A stretch of 64,000 nucleotides of DNA from NCBI GenBank assembly GCA_033439795.1, contig JAUTDP010000008.1, positions 620,001 through 684,000 on the forward strand. The letters run 5' to 3'. Positions 44,557 through 56,066 of the stretch are shown piece by piece. Under the pieces are notes generated by a model. The model saw only the letters and a list, made by a program, of their open reading frames with translations, did not search any database and had not been told where the DNA came from. A program made the translations under genes and the position numbers. This stretch comes from Sordaria brevicollis (lineage: Eukaryota > Ascomycota > Sordariomycetes > Sordariales > Sordariaceae). The stretch's first letter is position 1, and each line of letters starts with the position of its first letter.

Positions 44557-44894
44557 ACAGGCAGATGGGATAAAAAGGTTGGAACATTTCCTTTCCTATT
44601 GAAATTTGGTAACAACAGCAATAAAGTTATGTTGAAGCTTTTGTATTTAGGGCAATCAGAGGTCAAGGCTTTTGTTCAAGTAAAGTATCTAGCAAATCCG
44701 CTCCATAGTATCCTGTCTTTCTATCGCAAACAATGCTATGCCAACATGTACAATTGCACACAAAACGCCGTTCGCCAGGCATCAAGCAAAAATCTACCCA
44801 TAACCATTTTGGGACGCTCCAAATGCAACATCATAATCATTTGACCCAACAGTTCATCAAGTATACCAACCCCCATCAAGCAACTCAACAACAC
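44557..44894. other. convergent intergenic spacer
   Basis: Shared 3' region of the receptor gene (plus) and the Mgs1 gene (minus). No other feature seen. Confidence 0.5.
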
Positions 44895-46808
44895 CTACGC
44901 AATCCCATCCCCACCCAACCCCCCCTTCCCTTCCATCCCACCCCCATTAATATCCCCATCCCCATCCCCATTAGCAGCATCCCCCATCTCAACATCCGGA
45001 TCCACCTCCGTCCCCAAATCCCTCTCCTCCAAAAACCTCCTCCCCCTCAGCTCAGCGGGTAAATACTCCTGCCTGACCCTCCCATCCTTGTAATTAGGCG
45101 GGTACTTATACTCCGCCCCGTATCCCATCTCCCTCATCAACCTCGTCGGCGCATTCCTCAAATGTAACGGCACCGGCAACGCCGCGACACCCGGTTCCCG
45201 TAACGCTGAGAACGCATTATTCAACCCCCTATAAGCACGGGTGCTCTTGGGGGCGAGACACAAAGCGACCGTGCAATGAGCGAGGGGAATGCGAGCCTCG
45301 GGCATACCGATTTGTTGGGTTGCTGTGTAAGTAGCTGTGGCGAGGGGGAGGAGGGAGTTATCGGCTAGGCCGACGTCTTCGGATGCGACCACCACCAAGC
45401 GGCGGGCGATGAAGAGGGGGTCTTCGCCACTCTGTAACATGCGGGCGAGGTAGTAGAGGGAGGCGTCCGGGTCGGAGCCGCGGATGGATTTGTGGAAGGC
45501 GGAGATGGTGTCGTAGTGTTGGTCGGAGGCGCGGTCGTAGACGAGGGTTTTGGTTAGGGAGGCTTTGATGGATTCTTTTGTTAGGGGCTCCTGGTTGGAG
45601 GAGGAGGAGGAGGGGGGGTTGGTGGTTAGGGAGAGGGTGAGTTCGAGAAGGTTGAGAGCGGTGCGGGCGTCGCCGTCGGCAAAGGCGCAGAGGTAGGAGA
45701 GGAGTTCGTCGTCTATTAGTGGTGAGAGGGGGAGGTTTTGGTCTGTTATTTCTTGTTTTAGGGCGCGGAGCAAGATGCGTTGGAGGTCGTCGCGGGAGAG
45801 AGGTTGGAGGGTGAATGTTCGGCAACGGGATAACAAGGCGGGTACGACTTTGAAACTGGGGTTCTCGGTGGTGGCGCCTATTAGGGTGATGGTGCCTGCT
45901 TCGACGGGTTTGAGAAAGATGTCTTGTTGCGCCTTTGTGAAGCGGTGTATTTCATCGCAGAAGATTATTGTGCGCCGGCCGGTTAACTGTAACTCGTTGG
46001 CTGCTTCGAGGAAGTACTTTTTGCATTCAGCTACGCCCGAGCTGGTGGCGTTGAGCTCGATGAAGCGACTACCGGTTCGTTGGGCGATGCAGCGCGCTAT
46101 GGTTGTCTTGCCTGTGCCGGAGCCGCCCCAGAGTATCATGGAGGGCACGCGGTCGGTTTCGATTAGGGAGCGTAGAACACCGTTGGGGCCGACCAAGTCC
46201 TGGCCAAAGACGTCGTCGAGAGAACCGGGGCGCATGCGTTCGGCGAGAGGGGCGTTGATCTTGTTCGTTTTTACACGTTTTACTAGAGGTTGGATCGGTG
46301 GGCTGGCTTCTGCTTGTCCTCCTCCTCCTCCTGTTGCTCCGTTCGGTTGCGGTGTCTGTCCATTCGCATTCCCATTCATAACCCCATTCTTATTCCTCGC
46401 CGCTGCCTCAACTGAAGGCGAATCCAATCCTGGTCCATCATCAAAGCTCCTTTTCTTCCCCGTCCATGGTGTTTGTGTAGCAGTAGGCGGAACAGCACTT
46501 CCATGACCTGGTAACGGTGTTGAAGAAGCTGAAGCAGGAATGGGTATCTTTGACCCCGCCAGTCGCTTAGCAGGAGTCTGAAAGAAGTCGGCAGCTGTTC
46601 GTTTCTTTTGGGTTGAGCTTGGTAGGAAATTCTCGGTCTGTTGTGTGCTTTGAGTCCCACTACTTGAGGGAAAGGTTTGGGTAAAGCTGGTGCTGGGGCT
46701 GTTGGTGCCTCCTGTCTCGAGATATAGCTGACATTGGGAATCGATGTGGCTGTTGATCTTGTCGAGGCCCTTGACGGCCTGGTTACAGATCGGACAAGTG
46801 ACCGCCAT
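44895..46808 (-). CDS. mgs1: Mgs1/WRNIP1-type AAA+ ATPase
   Basis: Maintenance-of-genome-stability ATPase acting at stalled replication forks with PCNA and polymerase delta. Single exon from ATG 46808, 637 aa; the frame is open further upstream, but only from a non-ATG codon. An N-terminal UBZ4 ubiquitin-binding zinc finger (C5, C8, H21, C26: CPIC...HIDSQC) is followed by a disordered linker with KRTAADFF (69-76), a possible non-canonical PCNA-binding box. The AAA+ core has Walker A GGSGTGKTT at 228-236, Walker B IIFCDEIHR at 281-289, sensor 1 GATTENPSF and arginine-finger region LLSRCRTF. The RarA/Mgs1-specific C-terminal domain is present (VVVASEDVGLADNSLLPLA, IPLAHCTVALCLAPKS, NAPTRLMREMGYGAEYKYP). 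Length and order agree with yeast Mgs1 (587 aa) and human WRNIP1 (665 aa). Confidence 0.96.
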   Translation of the reverse strand: MAVTCPICNQAVKGLDKINSHIDSQCQLYLETGGTNSPSTSFTQTFPSSSGTQSTQQTENFLPSSTQKKRTAADFFQTPAKRLAGSKIPIPASASSTPLPGHGSAVPPTATQTPWTGKKRSFDDGPGLDSPSVEAAARNKNGVMNGNANGQTPQPNGATGGGGGQAEASPPIQPLVKRVKTNKINAPLAERMRPGSLDDVFGQDLVGPNGVLRSLIETDRVPSMILWGGSGTGKTTIARCIAQRTGSRFIELNATSSGVAECKKYFLEAANELQLTGRRTIIFCDEIHRFTKAQQDIFLKPVEAGTITLIGATTENPSFKVVPALLSRCRTFTLQPLSRDDLQRILLRALKQEITDQNLPLSPLIDDELLSYLCAFADGDARTALNLLELTLSLTTNPPSSSSSNQEPLTKESIKASLTKTLVYDRASDQHYDTISAFHKSIRGSDPDASLYYLARMLQSGEDPLFIARRLVVVASEDVGLADNSLLPLATATYTATQQIGMPEARIPLAHCTVALCLAPKSTRAYRGLNNAFSALREPGVAALPVPLHLRNAPTRLMREMGYGAEYKYPPNYKDGRVRQEYLPAELRGRRFLEERDLGTEVDPDVEMGDAANGDGDGDINGGGMEGKGGLGGDGIA

Positions 46809-47689
46809 GGTGTCGCATACGCCAACGTGTGGGTTGAAAGCAAAGCTGAAGCAAGTTGTCGTCGTTCCAATGTCTTGAAATGGTGAGTTTTCCAAGAACC
46901 AGCTTGGACGGCGCAAAAAAGGGTTATCGGGGAGAAATTCGAGGTTGACGGGAGACGCGTTTGCAAGAGGCGTAAATTGATTTTGGAACGCGTTAACAGC
47001 TGACGTCCCTGCCGCTGTCGCCCAGGGGCATCGCTCTATGCGGATAGGACCATGTGGGGTAATGCCCGTTGGACCGCTGGCAGTTGACAGGTGCCCGCAT
47101 TTGAGCCGCACTAACAGAGGCCGCGGCAAAGGCAGGATTAATCAGCCATCCAAAAACCACGAGATGCGTCATGGAGAATATCGCAGCAGAGGCAAGGCCC
47201 ATGTGGTGATGGAAGGCACATGGAAGAACATGGCATGAAACTTTTCTGCAATGTTGAACACGATGATGAACTTCTCCATTTCTTGTCCCTTCTCTAATGT
47301 TGATGTACAAGAAGAGAGAATGTGAAAAATTATACTACCAATAAAGTAAACGCCCTTTCTAAACCCGTCCATATCTGCTGTGACCAGAATGGATGATATA
47401 AAGTAAAACAAGAAGAGGGAATAATGCTCTCTAATCCAAAACGCCAATACCCATGCTTTCGCCGAAAAGAAAAATCCCAAAATGCGCGCGCGAGCGCTGA
47501 CAAATGACGCATACTACTCTTGATGCCGATAACTCTTTCGATCCTTGGCTTTAGATGCGCCGGGGGATGACTGCGGTGAAGCAAATTGCTTTCATGTCAT
47601 ATCGCTTTGCGACTAGCTGACTGAAAGGTGCTTCGGAACCCACGGCTCACCCCAGGTTAACCGAGATCTTAAATCTCCTCTCATCCCCT
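46809..47689. other. spacer between the Isa1 and Mgs1 genes
   Basis: Contains the Mgs1 promoter and the Isa1 3' UTR. A frame upstream of the Mgs1 ATG is an unspliced leader extension without family features. Confidence 0.45.
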
Positions 47690-48528
47690 CTACACCATGA
47701 AGGATTCTCCACAGCCACATTGCTCCTCTGTTGTCCTAGTTAGCATTTGGCCCCTTTCAACCATCATGTGTCGGGTATCGGGAAGTACTCACTAATATTC
47801 GGATTCCTAAACACAAACCTCTGGCTCAGCTTATCCTCCACCCAGTCCATCTCGCTGCCAATGATGCTAAACAGCGCCTTGCTATCAATCAACACCTTGA
47901 CGCCGTCCTGCTCCACCGTCTCGTCAAACGCGCCCGCCTTGTCGACGTACTCGAGGTGGTAGGCCAAGCCCGAACAGCCCCGGTTGCGCACGCCGACCTT
48001 GATCAGCTTCGGGTCCGGCTGGTCCAGCATCGCCCGCAGGTGCTCGACGGCTGCCGGGGTGAGCTTCATGGCGGCCTTGCGAGGGGCGCGGAGGCGGGAG
48101 GCGCGGGGTGCGGGCTTGGAGGGTGTTGGTTGTGTGGGGGCTGATGATTGCGCAGCGGCGGCGGAGGCGGTCTTTGTTGGTTCTTGTTGCTTGTTGGGGA
48201 CGGCGGGAGTAGGCTGAGAGGGAGTGGGGGTTGTTGATGGTGATGCTTGTTGTTGCGCAGCAAAGTTGTTGTTGTTGCTCTGTAGTTGTTGCGATGGTGA
48301 GGCAATCTTGTGAGGTCTGGTCTCGTGTACGCGCGGCATGGGCGGCTGGACGGGGAAGGCCATGGAATCGTTTCCCGAGCGCGGCGGCGATGGCGGATGC
48401 GAAGGGAGAGTGTAGGACTGGAAAGCGGTGACGGCGGGAGAGGGCGTCGTGCTGAACGGCTGGGCGCGCTGGGCGTTGGAGAGGGCGGACGAGAGCGTCC
48501 TCCTCGAAAGGATCCTTTGCGCGTTCAT
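47690..48528 (-). CDS. isa1: mitochondrial iron-sulfur cluster assembly protein Isa1 (A-type scaffold)
   Basis: Needed for maturation of mitochondrial [4Fe-4S] proteins and of biotin and lipoate synthases. Two exons, 48528-47793 and 47727-47690, 257 aa. The intron (65 nt, donor GTGAGT, branch ATGCTAAC, acceptor CAACAG) is essential: the first Cys ligand lies in exon 1 (VGVRNRGCSGLAYHLEY), while the invariant C-terminal CGCGESF with the other two Cys is encoded by the 38-nt last exon. I prefer ATG 48528 (AAGATGAACG context) because MNAQRILSRRTLSSALSNAQRAQPF is a good mitochondrial presequence. An in-frame ATG at 48675 would add 49 residues and cannot be excluded. A long Gln/Pro/Ala-rich linker separates presequence and core. 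Confidence 0.94.
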
Positions 48529-49776
48529 CTTGAGTGATGTGTTTGTGGTTGTAGTGAGGTGTCGTCGTAGTATCGCAGACAGGAAGGCCGGCGATAGTAT
48601 GGCGGTGGTGGTGGTGGTTGTATGGAGATGTACGGAAGAAGTCAGGAGAGAAGTTGTTGCAGAGGTCGGAACCATAGGGCTGCCACAAGACCAGGATTCG
48701 GTTGTTCAGACTTGACGGAGTTGTTAAAGTTGGGGAAAGTAGAGAAAAGGGAAAAAGACGGGGCGAGTCTTTTGGTTGCGATTGTTGCTTGGCGATGGGA
48801 AAGCACAGTTTGGAGGACGGGCAGCGGGCCAAGGCAAGGAGTTCAACTCAACTGCTGAAGTCAGCCGAGCACTCCCAAATTCCAAACTGGTCCCACGGTA
48901 TGACATGATGGGGCAATCTGGCACGCCCTCGGAGCCGCCCGGTAACCGAGTTGGCCAATGAGAGTCAAGACATTAGGAATCCCCTTTTGAGATTCGGACT
49001 GTCTTTGATTCATCGAACGACCCACACCTTCCAAGGGCCCACTTAATGTCTGAAAGTCCATCCACTCACAACCATCGGATTTGCCCTTCTCGAACTTTGG
49101 AACTCCCATCTCTCAGGTCATCCCGCATCCTGTCATGTCATGTTCCTTTGCGATCCCGGCGGACAGGCAGATTGGACCCTGACCCAAGCTGACACACCAT
49201 GCCATGCACATGAAAGGCAAAGGTAAGGCGGCGCACCTTGATGGGCAGGTCCCGAGCACATGGAGGTGGAAAGGGGGGGACCTATGGTACAGGGCTGAAA
49301 GTGATAAGGCGACCAACCAGATGAGACGCATTTTCCCTTCTGCAATCTGCCCCCCTTGAGAATGGATCCTTTGTTTACTTCCTGTCTTGATTCGGTCAAG
49401 TCAGGGGCCGCCGATAAGGGACAGCCGTTAAGGGTCTCCATCGTGTCCAGGGGCAATGACATCACTTCTCTCTGTGAACAGTGTCCCTCCACAAATTGGG
49501 CAAAGTCTGGGGAAGCTGAGGAAGTCTCCATCACGATCGTACCATGTTCCACTCATGCAGACACAAATGGGATTTGTACCCGCTTGAGTTCAGTTCAGTC
49601 GTAGTCGTTTGGATATCGGCAAGCCCGAAGCCGTAAATTGGTAGATTATCAAACACATTCTATCGCTAACAAACGCCTTTTCCCATCTTCCATCTTAACA
49701 CACAGTAGTTATACACCTCATCATCAACCCTTCCATCCATCCAAAGTATTAATTACCACATCCCATCTATCAGCGA
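48529..49776. other. intergenic region between Isa1 and the ARMH3-like gene
   Basis: Isa1 promoter on the left (48529-48675 may be coding if the upstream ATG is used). The ARMH3-like 3' UTR is on the right. Nothing else is supported. Confidence 0.4.
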
Positions 49777-52418
49777 CTACTCACCCCCAACCAACCCCCT
49801 AACATCCCCCACCGCCTCCCTCGCCATCTTCTTCAGCAGTCCCCTCTCATCCGCCTCCCTAAACCTCTCCCAACTATCCAGCCCTTCCTTAGCCTGAATA
49901 CTCAGCGTCTCATACCCCTGCTTAATAACCTCCGCCACCTGGACACTCGTCAACTTGTCCTTCGTTACCCCTCCCTTCCCCAACATCTCCTTGTAGTGCG
50001 TAGACACATTAACCAGCGTGTCAATACTATTACTTTGTCTCTTCTTTAGGTTGTACACATCCCTGAACTTCACCAGTACATCCCCCATCTCGACGATCTT
50101 GTAAAACAAATCGTCGTAGGCGGAGGCGGTGGGTAGGAAGGATTCGCCTGATGACAGGCCGAGGGCGAGGGTGTTGACTACCAGATCTAACAGGGTGTCG
50201 AGTTGGCCTTGTTGGCCTACTAGGGTTTTGAGGTCGGAGGCGTAGGTTGTTAGGAAGCGGATTAGCGACAAAAGAGAGCGGAAGAGCTCGTGCCAGTGGT
50301 ATTCGAGCCGGGTGCGCGAGCGGGACATGTAGCTTATTAGTCGGAGCAGGATGCCTACGCAGAGAGTGTAGAGGCCGACGTCGAGACGGCGGCGCAGGTT
50401 GTGGTTGACGGCATCAATCATGGTATCGAGCACAGCGGTAGCAAGGACGCGGTCGCCGGGGACGTGGGGTAAGTAAGGGGATCGTTGCCGGCAGAGTCGG
50501 ACGGGGTGTTTATGGTCGGGTTCGGAGCTGCAGAGGCGTTTGCAGAGGATCGGGTCTTCGATTATAAGACGGATGATCATTATGTTGAGATGGCTGTAGA
50601 GGGTGGTCCGTTGGGACAGATGGGCGTGTTGGAGCATGTAAGAGGTTAGGGAGAGGAAAGAGGAGAAGGGTGGCTCGTCGCCTTTGGCGAGTGGTGGGAG
50701 GGTAACGAGGTTATGGCAGAAAAGTTTGTTGGCGTGGGTGAAGTCGTAGGTTGCTAGCAGAACTGCTGCTTCTTTGCCGGGTCTGTTGCTGTTAGTTTCT
50801 GTCTTTTTCCGGCTACTGAGGTGAAATGACTTACAGCGCCGCAAACATCCTCTTTTGCGTTTCCGCATCGTAGACCGGCTTCTTATGCTTATTTAACCTC
50901 ACCAGGCCAATCATGCTGAGGGTGCCCGCTATCGACCATCCTTCGGGCAGATCCTCTTGTACCGCAACATATTGCCCTCTTAGTGTCAGACATGCCTGCC
51001 CCACGGCTCTGATGATCTTCTGTATTGTCTGCTCGTTGACAAAGTCGTTCAGCCGCATCTGGTATGGATTTTGGAACTCAAACTTGTTGTAATTAGCAAG
51101 AAGTCCAACCAGCGTGAATGGTTGGACAATGTCTTGTGTCGTCTCGGTGTCTTGTATGAGCTGTTGTGTCAAGTTGTTAGCCTTTGCGCTCTGTCATTTT
51201 TGTAGTTTTTCTCTTCACCACTTCCTCCAGTCGTCTTTGCTATTCTTTCCATTCCCTTTCTGTTTCTTTTTCTTGGCTTCCTCTTCCCCTTGGCTCTTCC
51301 GTCTCTTTCCCTTCTTTCCCTCTTCCCTCCCCATAACTCCATACCAACCCACCCCAAGTCACAAAAAAAGAGAACTCACCTTCATCAGCGCAGGAAACAT
51401 ATCCCTCTGAATAAAATAACTTCCCAACCCGGTCCCCCACGCGCCAGCCGTAACCGCCATCGCCACCTCAACCGCTTTTCTCCTCAGCTCTATCCCCATC
51501 CCCGCTACTACCCCTCCTGCATTGACACCATTCGTGGTGTGCCCGGGGGTGCTACCGCGCACGATCCCATCCAAAGCACCCACAAACTCCCCAAATATCG
51601 TGTCTACACTATCCAACCCCGCCAGAACCTCAATGATATCCGAGCTCGGATTCGTATACTTCTTCCCCAGCACCGAGACCAAAAACACCGATAGCGTATC
51701 TAGGGCATTGGCTTGTTTTGTTTGGATCTGCGCCTGGCTCTGGGCACCAGCGGAGGAGGAGGGTCTGGCAGCCGATGAGGAAGGTCGGTTGGTGGTGGGT
51801 TTAAGGGCAGCGACGGCCCTCGAAAAAAGCTGGCGCGTTTGTGAAGAGTAGAGATGAAGTAGATCGGAAGCGGATATGGGGTCGAGGATTTGGCGCAGGG
51901 CAGAGCGGGAGGGTTTGAGGATGAAGAACTCGGTCCAGAAACCTTCGGTTAGGGGGAGGTCGGTTTCGGGGTCGTGGTCCTGTTGGTTTTTCGCGTCAGT
52001 ATGGGGGTTCGTTATGGGTGTGATGTTGCTTGTCTGGTGTTATCGCGTGAGCGCGGAGTGGAACGGTCGGTGGTGTCGGCTTGACGGGTCTTTTGGAATG
52101 GGAGAGTTGTATCGATTAGACGCCGGGGGTTATAAAACAGCGAAGCCACCGGGAGCATCGTGATATCGTGACAAGCGCGCGCGCATGTGATCGTGATCGG
52201 GAACGACGACTCGGCAACGGAGGGAAGGGTAAGACAACGACGTTTGACTAACCTACAGCGACGTTAGCTTTCACTTTTCCACACGCAATTCAACGCGCCA
52301 GCAACAGAAGTGCCATCCATAGATAGCTACGCACCTTAAACAACTCCTGATAAAGCTTCACAATCTTGGCTTGAAACGCCTCCGGCCGAGGCTGTTGCGT
52401 AAGGGGTGATTGTTCCAT
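49777..52418 (-). CDS. ARMH3/C10orf76-like protein (DUF1741 family)
   Basis: Armadillo-like helical protein. The human relative ARMH3 is a Golgi protein that supports PI4KB and GBF1. Four exons: 52418-52335, 51979-51380, 51160-50835, 50782-49777; 671 aa, close to the 689 aa of the human protein. Exon 1 encodes only 28 residues (PEAFQAKIVKLYQELFK) and is followed by a 355-nt first intron. Landmarks are EGFWTEFFILKP, YTNPSSDIIEVLAGLDSVDTIF, GSYFIQRDMFPALMK, AAVLLATYDFTHANKLFCHN, LFRSLLSLIRFLTTYASDLKTL and the diagnostic SAYDDLFYKIVEMGDVLVKF near the C terminus. The acceptor of intron 3 is ambiguous between two in-frame AGs six bases apart. The ACCCGG choice leaves room for the branch AAACTAAC. 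Confidence 0.9.
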
Positions 52419-54050
52419 CCTTCCTTTTCTCCTCTATCACCTACTCCTGTTCGACGTTGCAATTATCCGGTCGTGTTTTCTCGGTAGCGCTCTGTAGCAG
52501 CAATAGTAGCCGTAATCGGGTTTGGTGGTCGAGAAGCGCGAGGTGACGAAGTCGGGCGCAAGAAGATTGTAGTAAGTAGGATGGACGGGATTAGGTAGGT
52601 GTTCGCGAGAGGGATGACGAAGATCCGGATAAGCTTCTTGTCCGCTAACGATAACTGAACACAGTGGACTTTCTCCCGTTCCGGCAGCGGCACAGCGGCA
52701 GTGAGCGCCCCGGCAGGGAAATTGAGAACCTCCCTGGCCAAGCGCGCTTGGTTCGGCGGGCTGGGCACAAAGTGGAAACCTAACCTCAAAAGGTGGGTCA
52801 GCCATCCAATCTCCGACCCCCGACTTCCGTTTACAGTGTGCATGACACTGTGCTCATCAACCCCCCCTTTTCTTTCCACTTCCCATAGGGCTGAACTGTT
52901 TTCAGTTCCGTCCCGAACGATCATGTTTCCAAAAACACCCGAACGAACCCGAACCCGGCAAGAAACGAAACGAGAAACGAAACAGAAAATCACCCAACCC
53001 GACGGACGGCAACGGTAGTTCTAACAAGTTTGACACTTTTTTGACAGCTTAACTCGCCCCCTCGCTTATCTTGAGGGCCGTCCCGTCTTCCGACCGATTC
53101 CCGTCAACAGTTCAAGTTAGTGCAGTGTGGTGACATCAGTTGAACCTTTGTCTCATCCCGGCCTTGACAAACCTGCCTCGTGGCGCAAACTCAAGAACTC
53201 CCGTCGGATGGGCCAGAAAGATGGCAATGACATGACTCGTTTACACAACCCAGCTTGAAGACTGATGGTGATTTGTAATCTGAACTGTAGTGATAGGTTC
53301 TATTGTAGCTTTGATGATTCTCGGGATACGAATACTGCCTGTGAAGGTATTTACAATGCCTTGTTGCTGCCCATTACCCTTCCTCCGACCTTGTACTGGT
53401 AGTATTAGCCTAGAAGCTCCCTTTCCTAGCATTGCTTTTATTTACCGATCAACCTCATCGTCCTTCTGATCAAAGTGGATCACTCAAGTACTCCCAAAAA
53501 GCATCCATACTCCAAGCTGAAAGCATAAGCAACAACTCGTCCATATACTTCATAACCGTTGTATACAGTTTACTTCCATCACCCACTCTCATTGTCCGAT
53601 TACCGTTTCCGTCTTCTCAAACACCCCGAGACACGCAAGAACCGATACTCTTATAAGTCGTATGCATCAAAATAACAGGTAAAGGGTGGCCCGTTGACAT
53701 GCCCATGTTGCAATGCTTTTGTGTCGGAACAGGAATCATGTTGTCGCTAACAATAGGGAATGCTGTTTCCCTCGTATACCATACCAAGAACGCCGAACCC
53801 ATTAGCATACTCGTGTGTAATATCAACAGAAAGAACTCCCTGAAACAATGACTGGACAAGCTTTGATCGCGACGCTAAAAATGCAACCCAAGAAAAAGTG
53901 ATCGTCGTCGTGATGCGCCGCTAAGCATTTATCGAGTCTCCACTCAGCACGTCATCTTTCCATTGTTGTAACAAAGACAAAGTGATCGAACATATAAGAG
54001 AAAAGTCATGACGCAAAACACAACCACATAGGTAATGTAGCCAAGAGACA
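52419..54050. other. intergenic region between the ARMH3-like gene and the next minus-strand gene
   Basis: ARMH3-like promoter on the left, 3' UTR of the next gene on the right. Short frames only. Confidence 0.4.
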
Positions 54051-56066
54051 TCATAGTCCCCAACTGCCTCTCCTCTCCCTGACGCCCCAAGCCAGCGGAC
54101 TGATGGCGTCCAAGTCTGGGTGTTGCCTGGCCCATTCGAATATGTACTTTTTCAACGCCTTCCAACGGGGGCACCTCTGCTCTTCTGGGGTATCATCCTT
54201 TTCCTCACTGTCCAACATAATGTGCCCCGTTGCTTTGGGGACCCCATTGGAAGCAAGTTTAGCTCCATTAGTCTTCTTATCATCGCCGCCCCAAAGGCTT
54301 TCCATGATGGCATAGTCGTCGCGTTCCAACTCGTCGACAGGGATGCGACTGATCTTGCTTAGTTCCTCGTCGTACGGTCTTGCCAAAGCAGGATATCCAA
54401 GTGAGAGATAGTTGTACACTTGCGTGACAAAATGGTCGTCGAACTCGGCCGCAATCTTCTCTTCTAGATCAGCAGCCGCCTTCTCCTTCTTGAGTCTCTC
54501 CTCCAGACTCTGCAAAGGAAGCATATGAAGGCCCTTCCGCTCATTGTTCCTTGTTCGATGCTCAGGATGTGATGACGCCGAAGGAGAACGGAGAGGAATC
54601 TGGAGAGAAGTGGCCCTCGTAGTACCATCAGGTGGGGTTGTTTCTGCGCTCAACTCAGCCGGTGCCGATTGCCCAAAGGCTTGCGCAAAGGGGTCACGAG
54701 GCGATTGTGGCGGGTGAGGCGTGTTGAGATACTGTGGCCGCTCGACCGGAATGATGTGTTCGTCCTTGTCATGGGCATAGCAATATCCACGCCATAAACC
54801 CTTCTGTTCGCTTGGGTCACGATTCTCCTCCTCTTTGGTCGTCTCCCTCTCCAGATCCCACAAATGGTCTGGCTCCAACTTGGTGTGTTTAGGAGACTGG
54901 CACATTCTAAATACCAAGTCCTCGCCGAGCATTGGTGGTGACCCTTTCACCCGTAGTCGGTGCTGATTCCTAGCGCGTTCCAACGACATGTCTCGTTCGG
55001 GCTCGGCGTACGGCTGGAAGGCATATCCATGGTTTCCAAACGCAGTATCTGGAGGAATCTGGGATGAGGGGGCATACGGCATATCAGCCGCCTTCCCTAC
55101 AGGCGCTGAGGGAATGTATGGCATGAAGGTCTCGCCTATTGGGCGGCGAGGGGGCGACTCGGGTGGGATGTACGGCATGGTGGATTCACCAATGACAGGT
55201 AGAGGTGACTCAGACCGTATCAGTGGCATGTGAGATTCACCAATCGGGCCATGGTTGGCGGGTGAGGGCCGTGATTCCCAAAGAGGGGAACCGGTGAGAG
55301 ATGGCCTAGACGCAGATGTCAGGTTCATCACATCGTTGAGTGGCTCGTCGAAGCTCATGTTGTCCAACTCGAGGGTCGAGACTCTTTCAGGGTCGAAGCC
55401 CCGTTTAGTCTCGTTGGCCAACATTTCGGCGTGTTCTTGCATTTCCTTGAACGCCCAGCTGATATCTTCCTCTGATGAGTTCCGACGAGAATGAAGAGCA
55501 GCCCATGGACCTCTCGTCAGAGGCCGTCCCCTCGTGGCCATCTCCTCATCTTCTGAGCCTTCACGGACATAGAAGTGTTCAGCGCCACCTATGCGGTCAC
55601 TACTGTTCGGAAAGGCACTCATGGCCATCTCGTGCATTTTCTTAGCCTGCGCGTCCCGGGCCACCAGATCGAAGAAGCCATCGGCAACCTCATCGTCACA
55701 TGATTCTCGACGGGCGTGGCCCTTTTTTCTCTGGACAGGTGGCGTAGGCGATGCTATCGATGTCCCCTGTCCAAACCTCCTCTTGGCTTTTGGCGCATAT
55801 ATGTGATTCGTATAGGGAGTAATGTCTGTTTTATCGGTGGGCTTGGTGGCAGGACCTTCATCGCCAATGCGGCGGGATCTTCGAACGGAGGATTCGACGA
55901 GCTGAGGGGCAAATCTGCGTTTCTCGCGAGGCGGTGGTGATGGTGAACGAGGCGATGGACTAGGTGTAGGTTCGCCATTTGGGATTGCTTTTCGGTAGCG
56001 CTCGAAAGTGGTTTCAACGGGTATCGGCGCAAACTTTCGCCTAGGCCGTTCTCGGGATGTTGCCAT
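54051..56066 (-). CDS. conserved-looking fungal protein of unknown function with internal repeats
   Basis: I do not recognise a named family. Single exon from ATG 56066, 671 aa. The N-terminal 100 residues contain a short basic motif reiterated three times: RRKFAPIPVETTFERYRK, RRFAPQLVESSVRRSRR and KRRFGQGTS. The middle contains a Pro-rich repeat of the form PIGES-x-MP-[LY]-I (four or five diverged copies, roughly residues 270-335). The C-terminal 170 residues look folded: an Ala/Glu/Lys-rich helix (LEERLKKEKAAADLEEKIAAEF), then HFVTQVYNYLSLGYPALARPYDEELSKISR, and a terminal block with WKALKKYIFEWARQHPDLD. The conserved C terminus and the length of the open frame make it a real gene. No transmembrane or signal segment is present. 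Confidence 0.75.
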   Translation of the reverse strand: MATSRERPRRKFAPIPVETTFERYRKAIPNGEPTPSPSPRSPSPPPREKRRFAPQLVESSVRRSRRIGDEGPATKPTDKTDITPYTNHIYAPKAKRRFGQGTSIASPTPPVQRKKGHARRESCDDEVADGFFDLVARDAQAKKMHEMAMSAFPNSSDRIGGAEHFYVREGSEDEEMATRGRPLTRGPWAALHSRRNSSEEDISWAFKEMQEHAEMLANETKRGFDPERVSTLELDNMSFDEPLNDVMNLTSASRPSLTGSPLWESRPSPANHGPIGESHMPLIRSESPLPVIGESTMPYIPPESPPRRPIGETFMPYIPSAPVGKAADMPYAPSSQIPPDTAFGNHGYAFQPYAEPERDMSLERARNQHRLRVKGSPPMLGEDLVFRMCQSPKHTKLEPDHLWDLERETTKEEENRDPSEQKGLWRGYCYAHDKDEHIIPVERPQYLNTPHPPQSPRDPFAQAFGQSAPAELSAETTPPDGTTRATSLQIPLRSPSASSHPEHRTRNNERKGLHMLPLQSLEERLKKEKAAADLEEKIAAEFDDHFVTQVYNYLSLGYPALARPYDEELSKISRIPVDELERDDYAIMESLWGGDDKKTNGAKLASNGVPKATGHIMLDSEEKDDTPEEQRCPRWKALKKYIFEWARQHPDLDAISPLAWGVRERRGSWGL

